This document shows positions 44,474-52,363 of a stretch of DNA of 64,000 nt, in pieces. The notes beneath the pieces were generated by a model that saw only the letters and a list, made by a program, of their open reading frames with translations, was not told the origin of the DNA and did not search any database. The stretch is taken from NCBI GenBank assembly GCA_902543295.1, contig CACBXW010000005.1, positions 62,001 through 126,000 of the forward strand. The letters are read 5' to 3'. The stretch comes from an uncultured Pelagibacteraceae bacterium (GTDB lineage: Bacteria > Pseudomonadota > Alphaproteobacteria > Pelagibacterales > Pelagibacteraceae). Positions within the stretch are counted from its first letter, which is position 1, and every line of letters begins with the position of its first letter. A program made the position numbers and the translations under genes.

Positions 44474-45379
44474 ATGCCTGATTTAAAAAATCCTAAAGTA
44501 GCTATTCCAATTGTTTTATTTGCAGGCATACTTTGGTCATTTGGACCATATGTTGTAAGACATATAGATCAACCCGAAACTGTCCCTTGGCAATACTTGT
44601 TTGCAAGAGGCATAGTTATTTTTTTATTGCTCAATGTTTACTTATTCCTGGAAGAAGGAATTTCTTTTTATAAAAATTATTTAAAAATTGGGATATCTGG
44701 AATTATAGGAGGTGTTGGTTTAGGAACAGCAATGATAACTTTTATTTGGTCAATTACTAATACGACAGCAGCAGTAACTCTATTATGTTTGGCTGCTATG
44801 CCTTTTATAACCGCGTTACTTGGTTTTCTTTTTTTGAAAGAAAAAATATCAATTACAGTATGGATATCAATTTTAGTTGCAGCATTTGGTATAATTATAA
44901 TGGCCTACGATAATACCGGAGAAAATTCTTTAATGGGTCTAATATTTGGATTAGTATCAGCACTAGGTTTTTCAATTTTTTCAGTAAGTCTGAGATGGAG
45001 AAAACAAACTCCCAAGTTTACAACTGTTGCTATAGCTGGATTATTTTGTTTTTTATTTTCAACAGTTATGCTTATAAATAACGATGCAAATTTCTTATCT
45101 TCAAATAAAAATGAAGCATTATTTGCCACTCATGGAACACTTGTGTGCATGGGCTTAATTCTTTATTCAATTGGTTCTAAACATATTCCTGCAGCTGATT
45201 TGACTCTATTGTCTTTGACTGAAGTAATAGGAGGAATATTTTGGGTTTGGCTTCCATGGCTTGGAATAAATGAAATTCCTTCAACTAACACAATTATTGG
45301 TGGCTTCTTTATTTTTTTAGCTATATTTTATTATAGTATGATAATGCAATCTAATAGAAGATTTATTGGATTAAATTAA
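44474..45379 (+). CDS. EamA/DMT-superfamily permease
   Basis: 301 residues with ten helices and two EamA repeats, the first ending ITNTTAAVTLLCLAAMPFITALLGFLFLKEKI (around 96-127) and the second SLTEVIGGIFWVWLPWLGINEIP. Six bases upstream of the amidinotransferase gene on the same strand, so likely one operon. A guanidino compound or amino acid is a possible substrate by context only. Confidence 0.88.
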   Translation: MPDLKNPKVAIPIVLFAGILWSFGPYVVRHIDQPETVPWQYLFARGIVIFLLLNVYLFLEEGISFYKNYLKIGISGIIGGVGLGTAMITFIWSITNTTAAVTLLCLAAMPFITALLGFLFLKEKISITVWISILVAAFGIIIMAYDNTGENSLMGLIFGLVSALGFSIFSVSLRWRKQTPKFTTVAIAGLFCFLFSTVMLINNDANFLSSNKNEALFATHGTLVCMGLILYSIGSKHIPAADLTLLSLTEVIGGIFWVWLPWLGINEIPSTNTIIGGFFIFLAIFYYSMIMQSNRRFIGLN

Positions 45380-45385
45380 TTTTAC

Positions 45386-46501
45386 ATGGTTCAAAATAAT
45401 AAGATTGTTAATAGTTGGAATGAATGGGATCCATTAAAACATGTAATTGTTGGTAGAGCAGATGGTACTTGTATTCCAGCACCCGAACCTGCTTTAGATG
45501 CTAAAGTTCCAGAAGACTCTGATATGCGAGGAACTTATGGTCCAAGAACTAAGGACACTGTCGATAAAGCTAATGAACTATTAGATAACTTTTCAAATTT
45601 GCTCGAAAAAAGGGGTATAAAAGTAGATAGACCAACACCTCTAGATTTTAGTCAACCAACATCAACTCCTGACTGGAAAGCCGAAACTATGTTTGGATGC
45701 ATGCCACCTAGAGATGTTTTATTAACTGTGGGAAATGAAATATTAGAAGCTACAATGAGTTACAGGTGTAGATGGTTTGAGTACCTTTGTTACAGACCTT
45801 TATTAAAAGACTATTATAATAAAGATCCAAATATGAGACATGAGTCAGCTCCAAAGCCTAGATTAACAGATGCAGATTATAGAAAAGATTATTTATCAGA
45901 TAAAATTGGTGTAACTAAAAGACTTGAATGGACAGAAAATAAATACTTTGTCACAACCGAGGAAGAACCATTATTTGATGCCGCAGATATTCTAAGATTT
46001 GGAAAGGATTTGGTTGTACAACATGGTTTCACAACTAATCTTAAAGGAATTGATTGGATAAAAAGACATTTTAAGGATCATAGAGTTCATGCAGTAAATT
46101 TCCCAGGCGATCCTTATCCAATTCATATTGATGCAACTTTTACCCCAATTAAAGAGGGGTTAATTATTAATAATCCACAACGAAGACTTCCAAAAGAACA
46201 AAGAAAATTATTTGAAGATAATGGATGGGAAATTATTGATGCAGCTCAACCTGCTCATAATACCCCACCACCACTTTGTTACTCCTCAGTATGGCTATCA
46301 ATGAATGTTTTAGTTCTCGACCCCAAAACTGTATGCGTTGAAAAAAGTGAAAAATATCAAGCTGAACAATTGGATAAATTGGGTATGGAAGTTATCCCTG
46401 TAGAGTTGAGAGATGCATATGCTTTTGGTGGAGGCCTTCATTGCTGTACAGCTGATGTTTATAGAGAAGGCACCTTAAAAGATTATTTTCCAAAACAATA
46501 A
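45386..46501 (+). CDS. Glycine amidinotransferase-like (arginine:glycine amidinotransferase family)
   Basis: 371 residues. Strong likeness to animal GATM: SWNEWDPLKHVIVGRA near 9-24, PRDVLLTVGNEILEATM, FDAADILRFGKDLV (catalytic Asp), YPIHIDATFTPI (catalytic His) and GGGLHCCTADVYREG with catalytic Cys353. The human family member makes guanidinoacetate and ornithine from arginine and glycine; bacterial relatives use other acceptors. The exact acceptor cannot be read. Followed one base later by a threonine aldolase-like gene. Confidence 0.9.
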   Translation: MVQNNKIVNSWNEWDPLKHVIVGRADGTCIPAPEPALDAKVPEDSDMRGTYGPRTKDTVDKANELLDNFSNLLEKRGIKVDRPTPLDFSQPTSTPDWKAETMFGCMPPRDVLLTVGNEILEATMSYRCRWFEYLCYRPLLKDYYNKDPNMRHESAPKPRLTDADYRKDYLSDKIGVTKRLEWTENKYFVTTEEEPLFDAADILRFGKDLVVQHGFTTNLKGIDWIKRHFKDHRVHAVNFPGDPYPIHIDATFTPIKEGLIINNPQRRLPKEQRKLFEDNGWEIIDAAQPAHNTPPPLCYSSVWLSMNVLVLDPKTVCVEKSEKYQAEQLDKLGMEVIPVELRDAYAFGGGLHCCTADVYREGTLKDYFPKQ

Positions 46502-46502
46502 A

Positions 46503-47552
46503 ATGAATGCTAAGATTAATACGAAACGAAAAAGAGTAAAATTTGCTTCAGATAATGTGACAGGAGCTTGTCCAGAAGTTATGGATGCAATTATCAAAGC
46601 AAATGATGGTATTGCTCCTCCTTATGGTAACGATGAAATTTCAGGTGTGTTACAGGAAAAATTTTCTCAAATTTTTGAAAAGGACGTAATTGTTTACCCC
46701 ACAGCATCAGGAACCGCATCAAATGCTTTAGCACTTTCTGCAATATCTCCATCATTTGGAAATATCTATTGCCATAAATTTTCTCATATCAATGTTGATG
46801 AGTGTGGAGCCCCTGAATTTTATACAGGTGGAGCAAAACTTGTTCCATTGAATGGTAAAGACGGCAAAATAACAGTTGATGAGCTAAATGATAATATTGG
46901 AGGGTTTGGAATTGTGCATCATACTCAACCATCTATTGTTAGCATAACTCAAGCAACAGAAACTGGAGAAGTTTATACTTTAGATCAAATTAGAAATATT
47001 TCTGATGTTGCACATGAAAAAAAATTAAAAGTACATATGGATGGTGCTAGATTTGCTAACGCATTAGTTTCGCTAAATGTAACTCCTGCAGAAATGACGT
47101 GGAAATCAGGAATTGACATATTATCTTTTGGAGCAACGAAGAATGGATGTATAGCTGCAGAAGCAATTATAATATTTAATAAGGAATTAGTTGGCAATTT
47201 ACCTTTTTTGTTAAAAAGATCTGGTCATTTATTGTCTAAAATGCGTTTTGTTTCTGCACAATTAGATGGATATATCTCAAATGATGTTTGGTTAAAAAAC
47301 GCAAGACATGCAAATCTAATGGCAAAAAAATTAAGCGATGGTTTAGTTTCTAGTAATCAAGTTAAACTTGAATATCCAACTGAAGCAAATGAAGTATTTG
47401 TTAAGCTTCCAAAAAAAATGGTTGAGCATTTAAATACTGAGGAATATATGATGAGTAATGAAGAAATGGATGGTAAAACTGTAAGATTAGTGACAGCATG
47501 GAATACGAAAAGCAGTGAAGTAGAAGAATTTTTACAAACAATATCTAATTAA
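46503..47552 (+). CDS. ltaE: Low-specificity L-threonine aldolase family protein
   Basis: 349 residues, fold type I PLP enzyme. FASDNVTGACPEVMDAI start, PTASGTASNALAL (phosphate site), HMDGARFANALV (Asp pairing the PLP nitrogen, His/Arg near it) and the PLP-Lys in LSFGATKNG. Splits L-threonine or allo-threonine into glycine and acetaldehyde, so it could supply the glycine used by the upstream amidinotransferase and by gcvTHP. Clustered with both an EamA permease and the amidinotransferase. Confidence 0.92.
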   Translation: MNAKINTKRKRVKFASDNVTGACPEVMDAIIKANDGIAPPYGNDEISGVLQEKFSQIFEKDVIVYPTASGTASNALALSAISPSFGNIYCHKFSHINVDECGAPEFYTGGAKLVPLNGKDGKITVDELNDNIGGFGIVHHTQPSIVSITQATETGEVYTLDQIRNISDVAHEKKLKVHMDGARFANALVSLNVTPAEMTWKSGIDILSFGATKNGCIAAEAIIIFNKELVGNLPFLLKRSGHLLSKMRFVSAQLDGYISNDVWLKNARHANLMAKKLSDGLVSSNQVKLEYPTEANEVFVKLPKKMVEHLNTEEYMMSNEEMDGKTVRLVTAWNTKSSEVEEFLQTISN

Positions 47553-47583
47553 ATATGTTACTTATTAAAAAAGAAAGGAAAAT

Positions 47584-47643
47584 ATGGAAGCTATAGCTGT
47601 GCTTGTAATTATATTAATTTATGCAACAAGCACATTAGGTTAA
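47584..47643 (+). CDS. Putative 19-aa hydrophobic peptide
   Basis: ATG 47584 follows a good Shine-Dalgarno (AAGAAAGGAA) by about four bases, unusual in this genome. The peptide MEAIAVLVIILIYATSTLG is one short hydrophobic helix. It lies 31 bp after the aldolase stop. The stop overlaps the opposite 75-aa gene by a few bases. It could be a membrane micropeptide or a leader; no family can be assigned at this length. Confidence 0.4.
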   Translation: MEAIAVLVIILIYATSTLG

Positions 47644-47867
47644 TTTGGATTTTTTTTTAAGAATTCAATATAATCAGTCACTTCGTTAAATTTTTCGTCA
47701 GGAATATACTTATAAGATGATTTAAATTTATTCTTTACACATATTGCTACATGAGCGTATGCATTCCTTCCTTTTGGATGGTTTGGATGGTCAGGCAGTT
47801 GACCATCTAAATAATCGCCAGCTTCCTGAATAATTTTCCAGAGTTTACTTGCGTTTTCTTTGTTCAT
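47640..47867 (-). CDS. Small conserved-looking hypothetical protein, 75 aa
   Basis: Starts at ATG 47865-47867 (MNKENASKLW); a TTG three codons earlier is open. Soluble, charged: GDYLDGQLPDHPNHPKGRNAYAHVAICVKN and a C-terminal YIPDEKFNEVTDYIEFLKKN. The HPNHPKGRNAYAHV segment, rich in His, Arg and Pro, looks like a functional site. I do not recognise the family. Confidence 0.7.
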   Translation of the reverse strand: MNKENASKLWKIIQEAGDYLDGQLPDHPNHPKGRNAYAHVAICVKNKFKSSYKYIPDEKFNEVTDYIEFLKKNPN

Positions 47868-47965
47868 GTTTACCAAAAACTTGTTTTATCTAAAAAAGAT
47901 CTAGTTCTGTGTCTAGTTTGTTGCTTAAATTGATGAGTCTTAATGCGAATTATTTTCAATTAAAT

Positions 47966-48001
47966 TTTATTTAGCTGAGTTTTAATTCCCCTCAACTAAA
48001 A
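47966..48001 (-). terminator. Possible terminator of the DUF1330 gene
   Basis: On the minus strand, TTTAGTTGAG (48000-47991) pairs with CTCAGCTAAA (47979-47970) with one C-A mismatch and an eleven-base loop that contains the stop codon; an AT-rich but mixed tail follows. Weak but well placed at the end of the gene. Confidence 0.4.
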
Positions 48002-48269
48002 CTAGATGAGCTTTGGCCGCTAATTCTCTAACCGCTTTAGCCGCTTGGTATTTTTCTGATTCATAGAACTTACGAGCAGCATCATTGCTTTCAAATTCAA
48101 TTAATATAACAGTACCTAAATTTTCACCTTCTCTTACGTCAGGACTGGGTTCACGAACAAGAACTTTGCCACCGTGCTCTCCAATAGTTGGTCCAGACAT
48201 TTGTTTAAACTTTTCCATACCTTCTTTATCGTATACTTTAAGATGTGCTATCAAATATCCTTTTCTCAT
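47982..48269 (-). CDS. DUF1330 family protein
   Basis: 95 residues, ferredoxin-like alpha/beta barrel: KGYLIAHLKVYDKEGMEKF, GPTIGEHGGKVLVREPSPDVREGENLG (residues about 26-52), VILIEFESNDAARKFYESEKYQAAKAVRE. Small dimeric proteins of this family have no settled function; relatives resemble monooxygenase-type dimeric barrels. Monocistronic, with a Shine-Dalgarno (GAAAGGAAAA) before ATG. Confidence 0.9.
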   Translation of the reverse strand: MRKGYLIAHLKVYDKEGMEKFKQMSGPTIGEHGGKVLVREPSPDVREGENLGTVILIEFESNDAARKFYESEKYQAAKAVRELAAKAHLVLVEGN

Positions 48270-48348
48270 ATTTTTCCTTTCTTTAATTAATTAAATGCTT
48301 ATTTTATATAACTTTAAAATTCCTATGTTATAAAAATTTATATAATTT

Positions 48349-49248
48349 ATGAATAAAAAAAAACTATTTATTGCAACTTCATCTTTTGCAAAAGATTATC
48401 CTAAATTATTAAATGATTTAAGAAAAAATAAAGTTCAATTTCAATTAAATCCTTTGGGAAAGAAATTAAATAAATCTGAAATATTAAAATATGCAATTAA
48501 TTCTACACATTTAGTTGCAGGTACAGAAAAATATGATGTAGAGATATTAAATAAATTAAAACATTTAAGATTAATATTTAGATTAGGGTCTGGAACAGAG
48601 AATATTGATTTAGATTTTGCTTTAAAAAAAAATATTAAAATTTTAAAACCAAAAATAACTTTAGAGAAGGCTGTGGGTGAATTAACAATTGGTTTAATAT
48701 TAAATTTACTTAGAAAAATAAATACCCATGATAAAAATTTAAAATTAAAAATTTGGAAAAAAGAAATGGGAAATTTATTATATAAAAAAAATGTAGGAAT
48801 TATAGGCTATGGTAAAATTGGAAATTATGTTGGAAAATTAGCAAAAGCTTTTGGAGCCAATATATTAATAAATGATGTAAAAAATATTAAAAATAAAACT
48901 AATTTAAAAAATATATTTAAATATTCAGATATTGTAACTATTCATTCAAATTTTATAAAACAAGATTTTAAATTAATTAATAAAAAATATCTCAAATTTC
49001 TAAAAAAAAATTCTATTATAATTAATACATCGAGGTCTGAAATTATAGATTATGAATATTTATATTATTTATTAAAACACAATAAAATTCGCGGAGCAGC
49101 TTTGGACGTATTTGATATTGAGCCATATTATGGCAAGTTGATTAAATTAGAAAATACAATTTTAACTCCTCATATAGGTAGTTATGCGTCTGAAATAAGA
49201 AATCAAATGGAAAAAGAAGCTGTAAATTCAATAATAAAATATCGATGA
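48349..49248 (+). CDS. D-isomer-specific 2-hydroxyacid dehydrogenase
   Basis: 299 residues. LRLIFRLGSGTENIDLDFA, NVGIIGYGKIGNYVGKLAKAFGANI (NAD fold near 146-170), NTSRSEIID with the substrate Arg, ALDVFDIEPY with Asp/Glu, and LTPHIGSYASEIRNQ with the catalytic His. The chain is exceptionally Lys/Asn/Ile-rich even for this genome. Followed by an HAD-family gene overlapping four bases. Together they may act on a phosphorylated sugar acid or a carbohydrate precursor; the exact substrate is unknown. Confidence 0.85.
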   Translation: MNKKKLFIATSSFAKDYPKLLNDLRKNKVQFQLNPLGKKLNKSEILKYAINSTHLVAGTEKYDVEILNKLKHLRLIFRLGSGTENIDLDFALKKNIKILKPKITLEKAVGELTIGLILNLLRKINTHDKNLKLKIWKKEMGNLLYKKNVGIIGYGKIGNYVGKLAKAFGANILINDVKNIKNKTNLKNIFKYSDIVTIHSNFIKQDFKLINKKYLKFLKKNSIIINTSRSEIIDYEYLYYLLKHNKIRGAALDVFDIEPYYGKLIKLENTILTPHIGSYASEIRNQMEKEAVNSIIKYR

Positions 49249-49886
49249 AAAAATTTCAAATTATTTTTGATTTTGATGGAGTAATTTTAAATAGTCACAA
49301 AATTAAAACAATAGGATTTTATGAAATATTTAAAGTTTATGGAGAAACCAAAGCTATTCGAGCACAAAAATATCACATTAAAAATATTGGTATTTCAAGA
49401 TTTAAAAAATTTAAATTTATAATTAAAAATATCCTTAAGGATAAGACAATAACCTTAGATTTTCTTAACAAAAAATTTAACGATTATTGTATAAAAAAAA
49501 TTAAAACTTTAAAATTAAGTAAAGATTTGAGTAATTTTTTTTCAATTTATCATGAGAAATACGATTTATTTATTAGCACTGCAACTCCAGAAATGGATAT
49601 AAAGCATATCTTAAAAGAAAAAAAAATTTATAAATATTTTAAAAAAGTCTATGGTTCGCCAACAACAAAAATTAATCATATTAAGATGATAAAGAAAAAA
49701 AACCAAAAAATAATTTTTATAGGAGATAGTTTAGAAGATTATAAAGCTTCTTTAGTTACCAAAACTTTTTTTGTTCTAAAACAGCATAATGAAAATAAAA
49801 ACCATTTTAAGAATATAGAAGTACCAAAACTAAATAATTTTAAGAATTTTAATTATAAAATAGAAAACTTATTTTCATCAATTTAA
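49245..49886 (+). CDS. HAD-superfamily phosphatase
   Basis: 213 residues. Motif I IIFDFDGVILNSH with the nucleophilic Asp (near 8-10), motif II FISTATPEMD (Ser/Thr), motif III Lys in INHIKMIKKK, and motif IV IFIGDSLEDYKAS. A phosphoglycolate phosphatase/beta-phosphoglucomutase-like hydrolase with a helical cap. Coupled by ATGA to the 2-hydroxyacid dehydrogenase and sharing its extreme Lys/Asn/Ile content. Convergent with sodB, overlapping four bases. Confidence 0.85.
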   Translation: MKKFQIIFDFDGVILNSHKIKTIGFYEIFKVYGETKAIRAQKYHIKNIGISRFKKFKFIIKNILKDKTITLDFLNKKFNDYCIKKIKTLKLSKDLSNFFSIYHEKYDLFISTATPEMDIKHILKEKKIYKYFKKVYGSPTTKINHIKMIKKKNQKIIFIGDSLEDYKASLVTKTFFVLKQHNENKNHFKNIEVPKLNNFKNFNYKIENLFSSI

Positions 49887-50476
49887 TCTAGAAGTGATTC
49901 AACAAATTCCCAGTCGATAAGATTTTCGACGAATTTATCTAAGTATTCCGGTCGTCTGTTTCTATAATCAATGTAATATGAATGTTCCCAAACATCACAA
50001 CCAAGTATTGGTTTCATATTTTCTATTAATGGGTTTGCTGCATTAGCTGTTTTTGTTACAACTAATTTGTCATTATTCAAAGACAACCAACACCAACCTG
50101 ATCCAAATTGTGTAATACCAGCTTGTTTAAATTGATCTTTAAATTTTTCAACACTCTCAAAATCTTCAACAATTTTTTTCTCAAGTTTTGACGGTATATT
50201 TCCACCACCTTTTGGTTTCATGCATTTCCAAAAAAGATTATGGTTCCAATGCTGGCTTGCATTATTAAATATTCCAGCTTTTGAGTTATCGTTTGAACTT
50301 TTTATAATTATATCTTCCAATGACATTTCAGCCATGTCTGTATCTTTTATAAAATTATTAAGATTTGTTATGTAAGTTTGATGATGTTTTCCATGATGTA
50401 ATTCTAATGTTTCTTGTGACATTATTGGAGACAAAGACTCATTGGAATAATCTAGTTTTGGTAATTCAAATTTCAT
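49883..50476 (-). CDS. sodB: Superoxide dismutase, iron type
   Basis: 197 residues. Metal ligands His27, His79, Asp161 and His165 are all present (LHHGKHHQTY, QHWNHNLFW, GCDVWEHSYY). Gln75, four residues before His79, occupies the position of E. coli FeSOD Gln69, favouring the iron form. Cytoplasmic, no signal peptide. It protects Fe-S enzymes from superoxide. Stand-alone gene. Confidence 0.96.
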   Translation of the reverse strand: MKFELPKLDYSNESLSPIMSQETLELHHGKHHQTYITNLNNFIKDTDMAEMSLEDIIIKSSNDNSKAGIFNNASQHWNHNLFWKCMKPKGGGNIPSKLEKKIVEDFESVEKFKDQFKQAGITQFGSGWCWLSLNNDKLVVTKTANAANPLIENMKPILGCDVWEHSYYIDYRNRRPEYLDKFVENLIDWEFVESLLD

Positions 50477-50540
50477 AGATATTTTTTATAATATTTTCTT
50501 GTAAATAAACTTAATTAAGTTGACGCAATTAAATACAAAA

Positions 50541-50726
50541 TTAGTTTTCTAAAGCGTTTTCTTCTCTCATAAGAATAGGTCGACCATCTTGAGCAGTGTT
50601 TAAAGGTATAATCTTACCATTGTATCTTGCGCATAACGTAGGTGCACTTCTCACTTGCTCTCCCAAATTTACTTCTAAATCTGCTATAACTAACTCAACC
50701 CCTTTCAATATACTCAATATCTTCAT
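50541..50726 (-). CDS. Small protein of unknown function downstream of msrB, 61 aa
   Basis: Starts 12 bases after the msrB stop, with a perfect GGAGG (50731-50735) four bases before the ATG, so it is surely translated. Soluble, with GVELVIADLEVNLGEQVRSA and PTLCARYNGKIIPLNTAQDG, then an acidic tail (REENALEN); a single Cys at about residue 32. It probably forms a short beta structure. No family recognised; the coupling to msrB suggests a role with methionine sulfoxide repair, which is inference. Confidence 0.75.
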   Translation of the reverse strand: MKILSILKGVELVIADLEVNLGEQVRSAPTLCARYNGKIIPLNTAQDGRPILMREENALEN

Positions 50727-50738
50727 TATTCCTCCGTT

Positions 50739-51197
50739 TTATGATGATGGCTTAAATATTAAACACAAGCCGTTATTACAATATCTCTTTCCTGTCGATC
50801 CAGGACCGTCTTCAAAGACATGTCCGTGATGAGCACCACATTTTGCACAATGGTATTCAATTCTTTTCATGCCAAAGCTGTAATCAACCTTAGTTTTAAA
50901 AGCTCCAGGAAGCGCCTCTGTAAATGATGGCCAACCAGTTCCACTATCAAATTTCGAGCTAGACTTAAATAGTTTAGCTCCACAATTTGCACAGTGATAA
51001 AAACCTTCTCTTTTCTCATAATTAAGAGGGCTTGAGAATGGTCGTTCGGTTGCTTCCTCAAACATTATTTTTTTTTGGGCTTCTGTTAAATTTTGATTAA
51101 TTATTCTTTTGGTTTCAGCTAATGAAATTTTGTATGGAAAAATACTGTATAATAATGATCCAAATATAGACAATTTTATAAATTTTCTTTTGTTCAT
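50739..51197 (-). CDS. msrB: Peptide methionine (R)-S-oxide reductase, exported
   Basis: 152 residues. Basic N-terminus and hydrophobic segment 1-27 form a signal peptide (YKISLAE). Two zinc CxxC pairs (YHCANCGAKLF and YHCAKCGAHHGH), SGTGWPSF, and the catalytic Cys in KRYCNNGLCLIF; the usual Asn-Ser in RYCxNS is NNG here. With exported MsrA in this window it covers both diastereomers of methionine sulfoxide outside the cytoplasm. Leads a two-gene operon with the 61-aa protein. Confidence 0.93.
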   Translation of the reverse strand: MNKRKFIKLSIFGSLLYSIFPYKISLAETKRIINQNLTEAQKKIMFEEATERPFSSPLNYEKREGFYHCANCGAKLFKSSSKFDSGTGWPSFTEALPGAFKTKVDYSFGMKRIEYHCAKCGAHHGHVFEDGPGSTGKRYCNNGLCLIFKPSS

Positions 51198-51261
51198 AAC
51201 TTTCTTAATAGATCAATATTACTTTATTTGAATGAGATATTTTGACAGTTTCGATTTTAAA

Positions 51262-51292
51262 TTGGTAGCTCCATAATTAATGAAGCTACCAG
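51262..51292 (-). terminator. Hairpin after the GYD-domain gene
   Basis: TGGTAGCT (51263-51270) and AGCTACCA (51284-51291) pair over eight bases with a thirteen-base loop, six bases after the GYD gene stop on the minus strand. The following bases are AT-rich but not a pure T run, so the terminator is probable rather than certain. Confidence 0.55.
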
Positions 51293-51297
51293 TTATA

Positions 51298-51621
51298 TTA
51301 TTGTCCAGGCACTTTATAGCCACTTGATACTTTTGTTGCATGATTTGCAATTTCATTCATTGGTGTTTCCTCACAAATGGCGATATTTTTAAGTGCACCA
51401 CTTCCCTCAGTAGCCATTTTTATAGCAGCCATTTGCTCAAATGTGCCATGAGTTTCAACTATAAAGTCATAGGGTCCTCTTAAATATGTGTAAGATTTCA
51501 TTTCAGCACCAACACTTTCAGAACACTTTCTAGCAACCTCAGATCTATCTGATCCTGGATCTTTTAAAAAGCCTGCGAATGCTTTCTCTGTAAAATTTCC
51601 CATTAAAAAAAATTTAGCCAT
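51298..51621 (-). CDS. GYD-domain protein
   Basis: 107 residues: a ferredoxin-like fold with KFFLMGNFTEKAFAGFLKDP, AEMKSYTYLRGPYDFIVETHGTFEQMAAI (near 40-68) and MATEGSGALKNIAI. The GYD family is widespread and its role is not known. A textbook Shine-Dalgarno (AAGGAGGT) and extended -10 (TGCTATAAT) stand before the ATG, so it is likely well expressed. Stand-alone transcript. Confidence 0.88.
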   Translation of the reverse strand: MAKFFLMGNFTEKAFAGFLKDPGSDRSEVARKCSESVGAEMKSYTYLRGPYDFIVETHGTFEQMAAIKMATEGSGALKNIAICEETPMNEIANHATKVSSGYKVPGQ

Positions 51622-51650
51622 AGATACCTCCTTGAAATATATTATAGCAC
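51622..51650 (-). promoter_or_regulatory. Promoter (extended -10) and strong ribosome site of the GYD gene
   Basis: On the minus strand, TGCTATAAT lies at 51649-51641, the extended -10 consensus, followed about ten bases later by AAGGAGGT and the ATG at 51621. This is among the clearest promoter/ribosome-site pairs in the window; no matching -35 is needed for extended -10 promoters. Confidence 0.65.
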
Positions 51651-51691
51651 TTAAATAATTTTTTTTAATATTTTATTACTTTATAAAAAAT

Positions 51692-52348
51692 TTATTCTCG
51701 TCCAATTTCCAATAATTGCGGTGGTTCAAATACTCCACTCTGTATTTCGCTATTTGATATATTTATCATGGATTTTGCAACAATTTCTGCATTTATCGAT
51801 TTATATTTTTTTAAATCTCCAACTAAAATTGGCGATATACATCTCATGGCGAAAATACCTATTTTTTCTCCCAATCTTTCCTCTATTCTTTTTCCAATTA
51901 AAAATGAAGGTCTAATTACAATAAATTTTTTAAAGTTTAGTTTTCTTAATTCTTCTTCAGCCATACCTTTATTTTTTAAATACAAATTTGTTTTTTTTGA
52001 ACTGGCACCCAATGAAGAAATATAAGTAAAATTTTGTATATTATTATCGCTACAAATTTTTCCAATTGTTACAGGTAAATTGTATTCGGTGTTTATATAA
52101 TCTTGTTTGTTAGGTGTTTTTTTTCTTGTAGTTCCAATGCAAAAAAAACAATCATCGCCTTTTATTTCTGATTTAATATTTTCTAATTTTGTAAAATCTG
52201 TTTGAATAACTTCTATTTTGGGATCAATTTTTGAAGTAGAAGATCTTACAAAAACCTTAATTTTTTTATATTTTTGATCATTAGCTAACAGTTTAAGTAA
52301 TATTCCACCAATTAATCCAGTTGATCCGAATATTAATGCTGTTTTCAT
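51692..52348 (-). CDS. NAD(P)-binding Rossmann protein (atypical SDR, HTATIP2-like)
   Basis: 218 residues. ALIFGSTGLIGGILLKLL at 4-21 is the nucleotide-binding Gly motif; DCFFCIGTTRKKTP and FTYISSLGASSKKTNLYLKNKGMAEEEL (near 105-132) carry the Ser and the Tyr/Lys-type region, followed by IVIRPSFLIGKR. Related proteins include animal HTATIP2 and bacterial YbjT-like quinone reductases; substrate unknown. Sits 15 bp after the MFS gene on the same strand. Confidence 0.82.
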   Translation of the reverse strand: MKTALIFGSTGLIGGILLKLLANDQKYKKIKVFVRSSTSKIDPKIEVIQTDFTKLENIKSEIKGDDCFFCIGTTRKKTPNKQDYINTEYNLPVTIGKICSDNNIQNFTYISSLGASSKKTNLYLKNKGMAEEELRKLNFKKFIVIRPSFLIGKRIEERLGEKIGIFAMRCISPILVGDLKKYKSINAEIVAKSMINISNSEIQSGVFEPPQLLEIGRE

Positions 52349-52363
52349 AATTTTGAACTTACA

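Noticed and set aside
47877..47981. Possible tRNA or small RNA gene in the gap before the DUF1330 gene
   Set aside because: No cloverleaf or conserved TTC loop could be found; only the weak terminator-like hairpin at its edge.
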